Of a stretch of 64,000 nt of DNA, positions 34,387 to 44,100 are shown in pieces; positions within the stretch are counted from its first letter, which is position 1, and every line of letters starts with the position of its first letter. The position numbers and the translations under genes were made by a program. Where the stretch lies: contig NZ_CP114283.1 in assembly GCF_027107535.1 (NCBI RefSeq), positions 2,604,001 through 2,668,000 on the forward strand, read 5' to 3'. The notes under the pieces were generated by a model, which worked only from the letters and a program-made list of their open reading frames with translations, did not search any database and was not told the DNA's origin. The stretch is from Streptomyces aurantiacus (lineage in GTDB: Bacteria; Actinomycetota; Actinomycetes; Streptomycetales; Streptomycetaceae).

Positions 34387-35421
34387 TCAGGTGTCGTCCC
34401 CGAAGTCCAGCAGGACCTTGCAGGACTCGGCGCGGTCCGCCGCGAGGGCGAAGGCCGACTCCGCCTCGCCCAGCGGGACCACCGCGCTGATCAGCCGGTC
34501 GAGACGCGGCTGCTCGGCGAGGAGCGCGAGCGCCTCGTCGAACTCCCCGTCGAAGCGGAAGGCTCCCCGCAGTTCGATCTCACGGCTGACGACGAGGTTG
34601 CCGGCGAAGAGGCTCTGGCCGGGGGGCAGCATGCCGAGCTGGACGACGACCCCGCCGCGCCGCACCAGGCGCAGGCAGGTGTCGAGCCCGGCGGCGACGC
34701 CGGAGGCCTCGACGGCCGCGTCCACCTCGGCGGGCCAGTCGGGCGAGGAGGGCACGTCCGCGCGTACGGCCGCGTCCGCGCCGGCCGCCACCGCGTACTC
34801 CAGGGCCCGCGGCAGCAGGTCCGTGACCGTCACCCGAGCGGCGCCCGCCGCCTTCGCCGCCGCGACGACCAGACAGCCGATGGGACCGGCGCCGGTCACG
34901 AGGACGTGCTTCCCGGCGATGTCACCGGCCCGTCGTACCGCGTGCAGTGCGACCGACAGCGGCTCGGCCAACGCGGCCCGCCGCAGGGGCAGTCCGGCGG
35001 GCAGCGGCCTCAACTGCCCGGCCGGTACCACGACCTGGGCCGCGAATCCGCCCTGCACGTGCGGGGTGCGGGCCGCGCTGCCGAGGTAGCGGGTGTCGCG
35101 GCACACGTTCCGGCGGCCCGCGGCGCACTCCGGGCACTCCCCGCACGGCGTGGCCGGGTGCACGGCGACGGCCGTACCCGGTGCGGGAAGGCCACTGCCG
35201 CCGCCACCGTACGAGAGCACGGTGCCCACGACCTCGTGACCGAGGACCATCGGCTCGCGGAGCCGGAAGTCGCCGACCCCGCCGTGGCGCCAGTAGTGGA
35301 GATCGGATCCGCACACCCCGCCGTACCGCACGGCGACGAGTGCCTCGCCGGGTCCGGCGACGGGAGCCGCGAGGTCCTCCACGCGCAGGTCCCCCTGGCC
35401 GTGGATCACGCAACCGAGCAT
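34387..35421 (-). CDS. idnD: L-idonate 5-dehydrogenase-like zinc dehydrogenase
   Basis: The product is a 344-residue MDR enzyme. Catalytic zinc ligands lie in GGVCGSDLHYWRHGGVGDFRLREPMVLGHEVVG, and structural cysteines in CGECPECAAGRRNVC. The cofactor motif is VTGAGPIGCLV. The DLHYWRHGGVGDF segment is typical of L-idonate 5-dehydrogenases. It oxidises L-idonate to 5-keto-gluconate. It is the last of four genes (gntK, gntP, idnO, idnD order on the minus strand), so it enters the gluconate route. Sorbitol-type substrates cannot be ruled out. Confidence 0.83.
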   Translation of the reverse strand: MLGCVIHGQGDLRVEDLAAPVAGPGEALVAVRYGGVCGSDLHYWRHGGVGDFRLREPMVLGHEVVGTVLSYGGGGSGLPAPGTAVAVHPATPCGECPECAAGRRNVCRDTRYLGSAARTPHVQGGFAAQVVVPAGQLRPLPAGLPLRRAALAEPLSVALHAVRRAGDIAGKHVLVTGAGPIGCLVVAAAKAAGAARVTVTDLLPRALEYAVAAGADAAVRADVPSSPDWPAEVDAAVEASGVAAGLDTCLRLVRRGGVVVQLGMLPPGQSLFAGNLVVSREIELRGAFRFDGEFDEALALLAEQPRLDRLISAVVPLGEAESAFALAADRAESCKVLLDFGDDT

Positions 35422-35450
35422 CGGGAAAGCCCCTTTCAGGCTCTGCGGAC

Positions 35451-36209
35451 TCACAGGACGCTGGTCATACCGCCGTCGACGTACAGCACCTGACCGCTGA
35501 CGAAGTCCGCCGCCGGGGAGGCGAGGAACAGCACGCCGCCCACCAGGTCCTCCGTGCGGCCCCAGCGGCCGGCCGGGGTCCGTCGCCGGACCCACGCGCT
35601 GAACTCGGGGTCGTCGACGAGGGGTTGGGTGAGTTCGGTCTCGATGTAGCCGGGGCCGAGCCCGTTCACCTGGACCCCGGAGGGCCCCCAGTCGGCGCAC
35701 ATGCCCTTGGTGAGCATCTTCAACGCGCCCTTGGTGGCGGCGTACGGCGCGATCCCGGGCCGTGCCACCTCGCTCTGCAGCGAGCAGATGTTGACGATCT
35801 TGCCGTGACCGCGCGCCGTCATACCCCGTGCGGCCTCGCGGCCCACGAGGAACGCGCTCGTCAGATTGGTGTCGAGGATGCGGTGCCAGTCGGCGTCGGC
35901 GAACTCCAGGAGCGGCGCCCGCAGTTGCATTCCCGCGTTGTTGACGAGGATGTCCAGTGGACCCACCCGCTCCTCGACGTCCGCCATCCCGGCCGCGACC
36001 GACGGCCCGTTGGTGACGTCGAAGGCGGCCGTGTGGATCGCGCCGGGCAGCTCCGCGGCGGCCGCGGCGAGCCGGCCGGTGTCGCGGCCGTGGAGCACCA
36101 CCGTGCAGCCCGCCTCCGCGAGGCCCCGGGCCAGCGCGAGGCCGATGCCCCGGCTGGACCCGGTGACCAGTGCGGTGCGGCCGGTGATGTCGAAGAGAGG
36201 ATGGGTCAT
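35451..36209 (-). CDS. idnO: Gluconate 5-dehydrogenase-like SDR
   Basis: The product has 252 residues. The cofactor motif TGSSRGIGLALA, NNAGMQLRAPLLEF, and the catalytic Ser/Tyr/Lys (ICSLQSEVARPGIAPYAATKGALKMLTKG) are present. The MQLRAP and GPGYIETELTQPLVDD regions are those of gluconate 5-dehydrogenases (IdnO), which reduce 5-keto-D-gluconate to D-gluconate. It lies between idnD and the permease, in the same operon. Confidence 0.87.
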   Translation of the reverse strand: MTHPLFDITGRTALVTGSSRGIGLALARGLAEAGCTVVLHGRDTGRLAAAAAELPGAIHTAAFDVTNGPSVAAGMADVEERVGPLDILVNNAGMQLRAPLLEFADADWHRILDTNLTSAFLVGREAARGMTARGHGKIVNICSLQSEVARPGIAPYAATKGALKMLTKGMCADWGPSGVQVNGLGPGYIETELTQPLVDDPEFSAWVRRRTPAGRWGRTEDLVGGVLFLASPAADFVSGQVLYVDGGMTSVL

Positions 36210-36256
36210 CGACGTGACTTTCTGTTCGGGCCGGCCGGATCAGCTGTCGATGCCGG

Positions 36257-37654
36257 CTAGATCACCAGCGACAGCAGCATGACCAGGCCTCCGGCGACCA
36301 CCGAGATGATGGTCTCCATGACCGACCAGGTCTTGAGGGTCTGGCCGACGCTGAGGCCGAAGTACTCCTTGACCAGCCAGAAACCGGCGTCGTTCACATG
36401 GCTGAAGAACAGCGAACCGGCCCCGATCGCGAGGACGAGCAGCGAAGCGTGCGCGGTCGACATGTCGGCCGCGAGCGGTGCGACGAGACCGGCCGCCGAG
36501 ATGGTGGCGACGGTCGCGGAACCGGTCGCGAGCCGGATCGCCACCGCGATCAGCCAGGCCAGCAGCAGCGCGGGGATCGACCAGTCCTTGGATATGTCCA
36601 GGATCATCTGGCCCACACCGGAGTCGATGAGCGTCTGCTTGAAGCCGCCGCCCGCACCGACGATCAGCAGGATGCCCGCGATCGGCGCGAGGGACTTCTC
36701 GACGGTCGAGGAGATCCTGTCCTTGGTGAAACCGGCCGCCCGCCCGAGGGTGAAGATGGCGACGAGCACGGCGGCGAGCAGGGCGATCAGCGGCGAGCCG
36801 ATCACGTCGAAGACCCGCTGGACCATGTTGTCCGGGTCGTCGATGACGATGTCCACCAGCGCCTTGGCCAGCATCAGGACGACCGGCAGCATCACGGTGG
36901 CGATGGTGACGCCGAAGCCGGGGCGCTTCTCCAGGTCCTCGGAGGCGCGCTGGGGGATCATCTTCTCCGGGGCGGGGACGTCGACCCAGCGGGCCGCGTA
37001 CTTGGAGAAGAGCGGGCCCGCGATGATCACCGTCGGGATGGCGACCAGGATACCGAGGGCGAGGGTGACACCGAGGTTCGCCTTGACCGCGTCGATCGCG
37101 ACCAGCGGACCGGGGTGCGGCGGGATCAGCCCGTGCATCACGGACAGCCCCGCGAGCGCCGGGATGCCGATGCGCATCAGCGAGTAGTTGCCCCGCTTGG
37201 CGACCATCAGCACGACCGGGATGAGCAGCACGATGCCGACCTCGAAGAACAGCGGCAGCCCGATCACCGAGGCGATCAGCACCATCGCCCAGGGCATCGC
37301 GCGCCCGCTCGCCCTGGCGAGGATCGTGTCGACGATCTGGTCGGCGCCGCCGGAGTCCGCGAGGAGCTTGCCGAGTATCGCGCCGAGGGCGATCAGCACG
37401 CCCACGCCTGCGACGGTCGAACCGAGACCGGCCGAGAAGCTGGCGATCGCCTTGTCGAGCGGGGCCCCGGCGAAGGCGCCGAGCGCCAGTGACCCGATGG
37501 TCAGCGCGAGGAAGGCGTGCAGCCTGAACTTGGTGATGAGCAGGACGATGACGGCGATGCCCGCCAGAACGGCGATGCCCAGCTGAGCGTGGCCCGCCGA
37601 GGTGATCGGCTCGACGGGGTCCGCTGCCAGCATCTCGACGCTGAGTCTGGTCAC
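36257..37654 (-). CDS. gntP: Gluconate permease, GntP family
   Basis: The product has 465 residues and about twelve to fourteen membrane helices. It shows the family motifs PHPGPLVAIDAVKANLGVTL, GSLFFSHVNDAGFWLVKEYFGLSVGQTLKTWSVMETI and IGAGGGFKQTLIDSGVG. These are typical of gluconate:proton symporters. It is co-directional with gluconokinase (38 bases upstream) and the two dehydrogenases, so uptake of gluconate or idonate feeds the pathway. Confidence 0.93.
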   Translation of the reverse strand: MTRLSVEMLAADPVEPITSAGHAQLGIAVLAGIAVIVLLITKFRLHAFLALTIGSLALGAFAGAPLDKAIASFSAGLGSTVAGVGVLIALGAILGKLLADSGGADQIVDTILARASGRAMPWAMVLIASVIGLPLFFEVGIVLLIPVVLMVAKRGNYSLMRIGIPALAGLSVMHGLIPPHPGPLVAIDAVKANLGVTLALGILVAIPTVIIAGPLFSKYAARWVDVPAPEKMIPQRASEDLEKRPGFGVTIATVMLPVVLMLAKALVDIVIDDPDNMVQRVFDVIGSPLIALLAAVLVAIFTLGRAAGFTKDRISSTVEKSLAPIAGILLIVGAGGGFKQTLIDSGVGQMILDISKDWSIPALLLAWLIAVAIRLATGSATVATISAAGLVAPLAADMSTAHASLLVLAIGAGSLFFSHVNDAGFWLVKEYFGLSVGQTLKTWSVMETIISVVAGGLVMLLSLVI

Positions 37655-37692
37655 GGTGCTTTTCCTTGGGTGGGAGGGGGAGTCTGTGGGGG

Positions 37693-38202
37693 TTACCGGG
37701 GGAGGCCGCGCAGCGCGGCCACAGCCCGGTCGGTGATCTCGTCGGGGCTGCCGGAGACGTCCACGGCGACACCCGTCTCGTCCGCCTGGAGCGGCTGGAG
37801 GGTGGCGAACTGGGAGTCGAGGAGCGCCGTGGGCATGAAGTGGCCCTTGCGGTGCGCCATCCGGTCCTCGATGAGCTCACGGTCACCGGTGAGGTGGAGG
37901 AAGACGACGTCGGGGGCGGCCGACCTGATGCGGTCGCGGTAGTCCCGCTTCAGCGCGGAGCAGCTGACCACACCGCCGAGTCCGGCTCGCCCGTGTGCCC
38001 AGGCGCCGATGGCGTCCAGCCAGGGAGCGCGGTCCTCGTCGGTGAGGGGAGTCCCGGCCGTCATCTTGGCGATGTTGGACTCGGGATGGAAGTCGTCGGC
38101 CTCGGCGTAGGGAACGTCGAGACGGCCCGCCAGCAGGGGTCCGATGGTGGTCTTGCCCGTGCCTGCCACACCCATGACCACGACGACGTGGGGGGTAGTC
38201 AT
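37693..38202 (-). CDS. gntK: Gluconokinase
   Basis: The product is a 169-residue kinase. The P-loop GVAGTGKTT lies at residues 11-19. The gluconokinase pattern YAEADDFHPESNIAKMTAGTPLTDEDRAPWL and VSCSALKRDYRDRIR, HLTGDRELIEDRMAHRKGHFMPTALLDSQFATLQPL is complete. It phosphorylates D-gluconate to 6-phosphogluconate for the pentose phosphate route. It is first in the operon and divergent from the FCD-type repressor gene, sharing a 150-base promoter region. Confidence 0.94.
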   Translation of the reverse strand: MTTPHVVVVMGVAGTGKTTIGPLLAGRLDVPYAEADDFHPESNIAKMTAGTPLTDEDRAPWLDAIGAWAHGRAGLGGVVSCSALKRDYRDRIRSAAPDVVFLHLTGDRELIEDRMAHRKGHFMPTALLDSQFATLQPLQADETGVAVDVSGSPDEITDRAVAALRGLPR

Positions 38203-38274
38203 TGCTGCCTCGCTGTCTTCTTCGACATCGGATGAACGTCGGGTGCCGCATCCGTCACGACACTGAAACCCATA

Positions 38275-38313
38275 GGTCAGATGAATTCAAGAGTCTGAGA
38301 CATATAAGTCTGA
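38275..38313. promoter_or_regulatory. AGTCTGA repeats, probable FCD/GntR operator
   Basis: GGTCAGA (38275-38281), AGTCTGA (38292-38298) and AGTCTGA (38307-38313) form one inverted and one direct repeat within A+T-rich DNA between gntK and the regulator gene. The last repeat lies just upstream of a TTTTGT -35 candidate (38316), which is 17 bases from TAGGCT (38339). Confidence 0.6.
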
Positions 38314-38351
38314 CTTTTTGTTCCCCCTCTTCGCCTCGTAGGCTGAACCTC

Positions 38352-39059
38352 ATGAGCACACCGGGCCGGGGGCTGCACGGCCATGTACTGGAGAGCCTCG
38401 GTCCCTCGATCACCGCGGGCGAATACCCCGCCGGCAGCGTGCTGCGCACCGACGAACTGGCGCAGCGGTTCGAGGTGTCACGCTCCGTGATGCGCGAAGC
38501 CGTGCGTGTCCTGGAATCGATGCATCTGGTCGAGTCCCGGCGCCGGGTCGGCGTGACCGTGCGTCCCGCGCACGAGTGGAACGTCTACGACCCCCAGGTC
38601 ATCCGGTGGCGTCTTGCGGGCGCCGACCGGCCGCGTCAGCTGCGCTCGCTGACCATGCTGCGCTGCGCCGTGGAGCCCGTCGCCGCGGGCCTCGCCGCCA
38701 AGTACGCCACGGCCGAGCAGTGCGCCGAACTCACCGAGTGCGCCCTCGGCATGGTGGCCAACTCACGCGGCCACAAGCTGGAGGGGTACCTCGTCCACGA
38801 CATCGCCTTCCACCGGATCGTGCTGCGGGCGTCGGGCAACGAGATGTTCGCCCGGCTCGGCGACGTCGTCGCGGAAGTTCTGGCGGGCCGCACCCACCAC
38901 CAGGTGATGTTCGAGGACCCCGACCCGGCCGCGGTCACCTTGCACGTGCAGGTCGCGGAGGCCGTCCGGGCGGGTGACGCGGTCCGGGCGGAGGAGCTGA
39001 CCCGGGAGGTCGTGCTGGGCGCACTCCAGGAGCTGGACATCCTCAGCCCGGAGTCCTGA
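38352..39059 (+). CDS. FadR-subfamily (FCD) GntR regulator of the gluconate operon
   Basis: The product has 235 residues. The winged helix YPAGSVLRTDELAQRFEVSRSVMREAVRVLESMHLVESRRRVGVTV is followed by an FCD ligand domain with metal-type His residues (DIAFHRIVLRASGNEMFARL; HHQVMFED; LHVQVAEAV). Divergence from gntK strongly suggests it represses the gluconate/idonate operon and releases it on sensing gluconate or a phosphorylated form. TAGGCT at 38339-38344 lies seven bases before the ATG, so the transcript is probably leaderless. Confidence 0.88.
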   Translation: MSTPGRGLHGHVLESLGPSITAGEYPAGSVLRTDELAQRFEVSRSVMREAVRVLESMHLVESRRRVGVTVRPAHEWNVYDPQVIRWRLAGADRPRQLRSLTMLRCAVEPVAAGLAAKYATAEQCAELTECALGMVANSRGHKLEGYLVHDIAFHRIVLRASGNEMFARLGDVVAEVLAGRTHHQVMFEDPDPAAVTLHVQVAEAVRAGDAVRAEELTREVVLGALQELDILSPES

Positions 39060-39099
39060 GCCGGGGCCCCTGACGCCCTTGCTCCGCAAGGGAGTTGCG

Positions 39100-39142
39100 C
39101 GCCCGCGGGTGCGTCGTGGCCGGTCGCGCGGTTCCCCGCACC
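39100..39142. repeat. Dispersed repeat, reverse orientation
   Basis: CGCCCGCGGGTGCGTCGTGG then CCGGTCGCGCGGTTCCCCGC matches the copy at 34332 and the complement of those at 6973 and 26239. It lies between the regulator and the YchJ-type gene. Confidence 0.55.
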
Positions 39143-39152
39143 ACTGGAGGGG

Positions 39153-39575
39153 CTACTCGCCGATGTCCCCGTCGACGTACACCCATGCCCCGTCGACGCG
39201 CTCGAAGCGGCTGTGCTCCTGCAGCGAGCCGCCGGCGTAGGACGCGTGGAAGGTCACGGTGCCGGTGCCGTGGAAGGCCGAGCCCTCGCTCGTACCGAGG
39301 ATCTCCAGACCGCTCCACCGCATGGCCGGATCGAACTCCACCCGGGCCGGCCGGGTGCGCGGATGCCAGGTCCGCAGCAGGTACGCCTCGTCGCGCCGCA
39401 CGAACGCGCAGTAGCGCGAGCGCATCAGAGCCTCGGCGGTCGGTGCCGTCGCCCGGCCCTCATGGAACCGGCCGCAGCACTCCTCGTACGTCCCCGCGAG
39501 ACCGCAGGGGCAGGAGGGGTTCCGCGCGGGGACGGAACGGCGCCGGTTACGGGACTGAGGAGTGCGTCGGGACAT
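39153..39575 (-). CDS. YchJ/UPF0225-type SEC-C protein
   Basis: The product has 140 residues. It begins with a SEC-C zinc motif, CPCGLAGTYEECCGRFHEG, followed by the YchJ pattern APTAEALMRSRYCAFVRRDEAYLLRTWHPRTRP and a small alpha/beta domain. SEC-C motifs bind zinc and contact SecB or ribosome partners in other proteins; the role of YchJ is unknown. ATG 39575 (MSRRTPQSRN) has GGGAG ten bases before it; an ATG at 39584 is too close to that site. Confidence 0.83.
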   Translation of the reverse strand: MSRRTPQSRNRRRSVPARNPSCPCGLAGTYEECCGRFHEGRATAPTAEALMRSRYCAFVRRDEAYLLRTWHPRTRPARVEFDPAMRWSGLEILGTSEGSAFHGTGTVTFHASYAGGSLQEHSRFERVDGAWVYVDGDIGE

Positions 39576-39622
39576 GGACGCCATTCTCCCGCACCACCGC
39601 CCGGGTGAATCCCCACACCCCG

Positions 39623-39668
39623 TCAGGGGCGCGGAGAACTGCGCGGCCGATCACGGACGGCCCGCACT
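39623..39668. repeat. Dispersed repeat, forward orientation
   Basis: AGGGGCGCGGAGAACTGCGC then GGCCGATCACGGACGGCCCG is a copy of the repeat seen at 6973, 7049 and 26239 with one base change in the core. It lies between the YchJ-type gene (divergent) and the 3' end of the M1 peptidase gene. Confidence 0.55.
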
Positions 39669-39722
39669 CCGATGACGGCCGGCCCCTGTCCCGCTCCCGG
39701 CGGAACCCTCACGGCGGGACGG

Positions 39723-41084
39723 TCACGACGGCGGATAGGGCGGCCGCGCCGGAATCGCCGCGGAGCGGGACGGCAACGGCGGCAACGCCGTCTCGTCCAG
39801 CCACGCGGCGAACAACTCGTCCAGCGGCTCAGCCGCGTACCGCGCCACATGCGCCGTGAACGCCGCCGTGGTCACCGACCCGCCCCGGTGCACGGAGGCC
39901 CAGCCCCGCAGCATCCGGAAGAACGCCTCGTCACCCAGCGCGCACCGCACCGCGTGCAGCACCAGCCCGCCCCGGTCGTAGAGCCGGTCGTCGAACATCA
40001 GCTTGCGGCCCGGGTCGGACAACCTGAGGTCCTGCGGCAGCGCGGCCACCTTGCGGTGCGCGACACCCGCGAGGGCCTGGGCGCTGCGCCCGCCCGACCG
40101 CTCCGACCACAGCCACTCCGCGTACTTCGCGAACCCCTCGTTCAGCCAGATGTGCCGCCAGTCGGCGATGCTCACACTGTTGCCGAACCACTGGTGCGCC
40201 AGCTCGTGCGCCACCAGCCGCTCCGAACCCCGGGCCCCGTCCACATGGTTGGCGCCGAACAGGGACAGTCCCTGCGCCTCCACCGGGACGTCGAGCTCCT
40301 CCTCGGTGACGACCACCGCGTACTCACCGAAGGGATACGGACCGAAGAGCTCCTCGAACAGCTCCATCATCGCGGGCTGCCGCGCGAAGTCCCGGGAGAA
40401 CTCCGTCAGCAGATGCGCCGGGATGTGCCCGGCCTGCGGGACACCGCCGAGCCCCGGATCACCGAGCAGTACGGTCTGGTACTTCCCGATGGACAGCCCG
40501 ACCAGATAACTGGACGTCGGCGCCGCCTGCTCGTACACCCACGTCGTCGTGGACGCCTTCGGCGTGCGGGTCAGCAGCCGTCCGCCCGCCACCACCGAGT
40601 ACGCCGACGGCGTGGTGACGGCGATCTGGTACGAGGCCTTGTCCGCGGGCCGGTCGTTGCACGGATACCAGGACGGCGCGCCGACCGGCTGGCTCGCCAC
40701 CAGCGCCCCGTCCTCCAGCTCCTCCCAGCCGAGCCCGCCCCACGGGCTGCGCACCGGCCTGGGATTGCCCGACCAGTGCACCTCCACGGTGAACGCGGCC
40801 CCGGCCCGGACCGGCTTCGCCGGGCGCATCCGCAGCCTGCCGCCGCGGTGCGTGTAGTGCGGCGCCCGGCCGTCGACCCGGACCCGGCCGATCCGGAAGT
40901 CGGCGAGGTTCAGATGGAACTCGGCGAGCGGCGACCGGCCCGCTATGGCGTTCAGGCGCGCGGTGCCGGACAGCCGGTTGGGTCCTGGACGGTAGTCCAG
41001 GGCGAGTTCGTACCGGTGCACCCGGTAACGGGGATCACCGTTCGCCGGGAAGTACGGATCCGCTCCCACTGTCTGCTGAACCAC
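39723..41084 (-). CDS. M1-family zinc aminopeptidase
   Basis: The product is a 453-residue peptidase. The zinc site is HELAHQWFGN with His293 and His297, the general base Glu294, and the third ligand Glu316 in WLNEGFAKY. A Tyr-type region (LYDRGGLVLHAVR) follows. The N-terminal beta domain has GLGWEELEDGALVASQPVGAPSWYPCNDRP. No signal peptide is seen. It is shorter than classical aminopeptidase N (about 850) and matches the short M1 group. GTG 41084 has AGGGGAG upstream. It is downstream of the Pls/PosA-type gene on the same strand with about 100 bases between, so read-through is possible. Confidence 0.88.
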   Translation of the reverse strand: MVQQTVGADPYFPANGDPRYRVHRYELALDYRPGPNRLSGTARLNAIAGRSPLAEFHLNLADFRIGRVRVDGRAPHYTHRGGRLRMRPAKPVRAGAAFTVEVHWSGNPRPVRSPWGGLGWEELEDGALVASQPVGAPSWYPCNDRPADKASYQIAVTTPSAYSVVAGGRLLTRTPKASTTTWVYEQAAPTSSYLVGLSIGKYQTVLLGDPGLGGVPQAGHIPAHLLTEFSRDFARQPAMMELFEELFGPYPFGEYAVVVTEEELDVPVEAQGLSLFGANHVDGARGSERLVAHELAHQWFGNSVSIADWRHIWLNEGFAKYAEWLWSERSGGRSAQALAGVAHRKVAALPQDLRLSDPGRKLMFDDRLYDRGGLVLHAVRCALGDEAFFRMLRGWASVHRGGSVTTAAFTAHVARYAAEPLDELFAAWLDETALPPLPSRSAAIPARPPYPPS

Positions 41085-41186
41085 TGAAGTGTCTGCTCCC
41101 CTGCGCTGTGCTCGTACGACGTGCCGGTGCACCGACCGCTGCCAGATCCGACCGGTCTGCCCGAGAGGCGCCGTACGGGGCCGCGT

Positions 41187-44100
41187 CTAGGGACGCCATG
41201 CCTCGATCGGGTTGCCCAGCCAGCGGGTGTCGTCGGGGACGGTTTCCGCCGCCATGACGAGGGACGCGGGTCCCAGTGTGCTGCGCGCCCCGACGGAGCT
41301 GCCGGGCAGAACGATTCCGCCCGGGCCCAGGGTGGCGCCCTCACGGAGCACCACAGTATCCGTCCGCAAGATCCGGTCGTGGAAGAGGTGGGTCTGCAGC
41401 ACGCAGCCGCGGTTCACCGTCGCCGCGTCCTCCAGCGTCACCAGATCCGTCTCGGGCAGCCAGTAGCTCTCCACCCACACGCCCTTGCCGATCCGGGCGC
41501 CCAGGGCGCGCAGCCAGAGGTTCAGCACCGGAGTGCCCGGCACGGACCCGGCCAGCCAGGGCACGGCGACGACCTCGACGAAGGTGTCGGCCAGCTCGTT
41601 GCGCCACACGAAGCCGCTCCACAGCGGGTGTTCACCGGCCCGGTGCCGCCCCACGAGCAGCCACTTCGCGAGCACCGACAGCAGCCCCGCCGCCGCTCCG
41701 GCGCCCAGCAGCACCACCCCGGCGAGCGCCCATGCCCAGGCCCCCAGCGCGCTCAGTGCCGCCACCGTCAGCACGGCGAGCGCCGCCGAGCAGAACACGG
41801 GCACGATCCGGCACAGCTCGACGAGCCCACGCGCCCACAGCAGCCGCGCGGGCGGGTCGTACGTGAGGCTCTGGTCGCCTCCCTGCGCCGACCGCGGCAG
41901 CTTCACCGGCGGCAGTCCCAGGTACGAGCTGCCCTTCTTGGCCTTCTTCGGTGTCGCGGAGAGCACCCCGACCAGGCCCCCGTCCGGCACCGAGCGGCCC
42001 GGCGCGGTCATCCCGGAGTTCCCGAGGAAGGCCCGGCGCCCGATCTCCGCCCGCCCGATCCGCATCCAGCCGCCACCGAGCTCGTACGGCGCGGTCAGTG
42101 TGTCGTCGGCCAGGAACGCCCCGTCGCCGACCGTCGTCAGGCTGGGCAGCGCGAGCACCGTCGACACCTCGGCGCCCCGCCCGATCCGCATCCCGAGCAG
42201 CCGCAGCCACACCGGCGTGACCAGCCCCGCGTACAGCGGGAACAGCGTCTCGCGGGAGCGGTCCATCAGCTGGGTGACCGTCCAGGCCTGCCAGCCGATC
42301 CGGCTGTGCGTCGGATGCGTACCGGGCCGCAGACCCAGGCTGAGCAGCCGCACGGCGACCAGCAGGATCAGCGCGTACGCGAGGCCGAAGGCCAGCGTCG
42401 CCGGCACCAGCGCGACCGCGGCGCCCCGCAGCGCCGCGGCGAGCCCGGCGTCCGGCGCGACGAAGAGACTCACCACGAGCAGCGCGGCGAAGCCCGCGAC
42501 CAGCGGCAACGCCGACAGTGCGAACCCGGTCGCCCCGTACATCGCACGCCAGTACGTGCCCTTCTGCGGGCGCTCCTTGGGCCAGTCCCGCTTCGCCTTG
42601 CCGAGCTTGACCGCGGGCGCGCCCGCCCACCGCTGGCCGGTCGGAACCTGCCCGGACACGGCCGAACCGGGCGCCACCTCGGCCCGCTTGCCCACCCGGG
42701 CGCCGGGGAAGAGGATGCTGCGGGTGCCGACCACGGCGTGCGCGCCGACCTTGACCGGGCCGATCTCCAGGCGGTCACCGTCCAGCCAGTGCCCCGACAG
42801 GTCCACCTCGGACTCCACGGCGGCACCCCGGCCGAGCTTGAGCATGCCGGTCACGGGCGGCAGCGAGTGCAGATCCACGTCCGGCCCGACCTTGGCGCCC
42901 AGCGCACGCGCGTACCGCTCCAGCCAGGACCCGGTCAGCGAGGTCGCCCCGCTGAACTCGGCGAGCCGCTCGGCGGTCCACAGCCGCAGGTGCACGCCTC
43001 CACCCCGCGGATACCGCCCGGGCGTCACGTTCCGCAGGAGCAGCCGGGCGCCGCCGGCTGCGATGGCGAGCCGCCCGGGCGGGCTGAAGAGCAGGGCGGC
43101 GCACGGGACGACGAGCCACCAGGAGGCGGTCGGCGCCCACGGATACGCGCCGAACCAGTGGAGCGTGTTGCCGAGCGCGGCCAGCGCCACCGTCCAGCGC
43201 AGCCCGAGCAGCGCGAACAGCGGTACGAGCAGCAGCAGCTGCACCACCTTGGCCCGCAGCGGCACGGGCACGATCACCCGCTCTGCACCGTCGCCCTGCG
43301 CGGACCTCTCCAGATGCCGGGCCAGCTTCCGCAGCACGGGCTGCTGGTAGACGTCGAGCACGGCGGCGCTCGGGTAGCGGGTGCGCAGCCTCGTGGTGAG
43401 CTGGGCGGCGGCGAGGCTGCCGCCGCCGATCGCGAAGAAGTCGTCGCGGGCGGAGCCCACCGGGATACCGAGCACCTCGCTCCACTGCTCGGCGAGCCAC
43501 GCCTCGGTCCCGTACAGCTGCTCGGCGGGGCCGCCGGTCTCCAGGCCCTCCAGCGGCCACGGCAGTGCGTTGCGGTCGACCTTGCCGGACGTACGGGTCG
43601 GCAGTTCGGCCACGGGCGCGAGCAGCGGGACGAGGGCCGCGGGCAGTTCCGTGCGCAGCTTCTCGACGGCCGCCGCCCGGTCCCAGCCGTCCTGGGTGAC
43701 CACATAGCCGACGAGCAGCTGGTTCCCGCCACGGGCGGTCCGTACGGCGGCCGCGGCGCCCGCGACCCCGGGCAGCGCCTGCAGCGCGGCGTCCACCTCG
43801 CCCAGCTCGATCCGGCGCCCGCCGAGCTTGATCTGCTCGTCGGCCCGCCCGAGGAAGATCAGCCCCTCAGGCTCGGCCTTGACCAGGTCACCGCTGCGAT
43901 AGGCGCGCTCCCAGCCGAGCGAATCCAGCGGGGCGTACTTCTCGGCGTCCTTCTCCGGGTCGAGATAGCGGGCGAGCCCCACCCCGCCGATCACGAGCTG
44001 GCCGCTGGCGCCCATCGCCACGGGCTCCCCGGCCTCGTCGACGACGGCGAGCTCCCAGCCGTCGAGGGGCAGGCCGATCCTGATCGGCTCCTCGCCGCTC

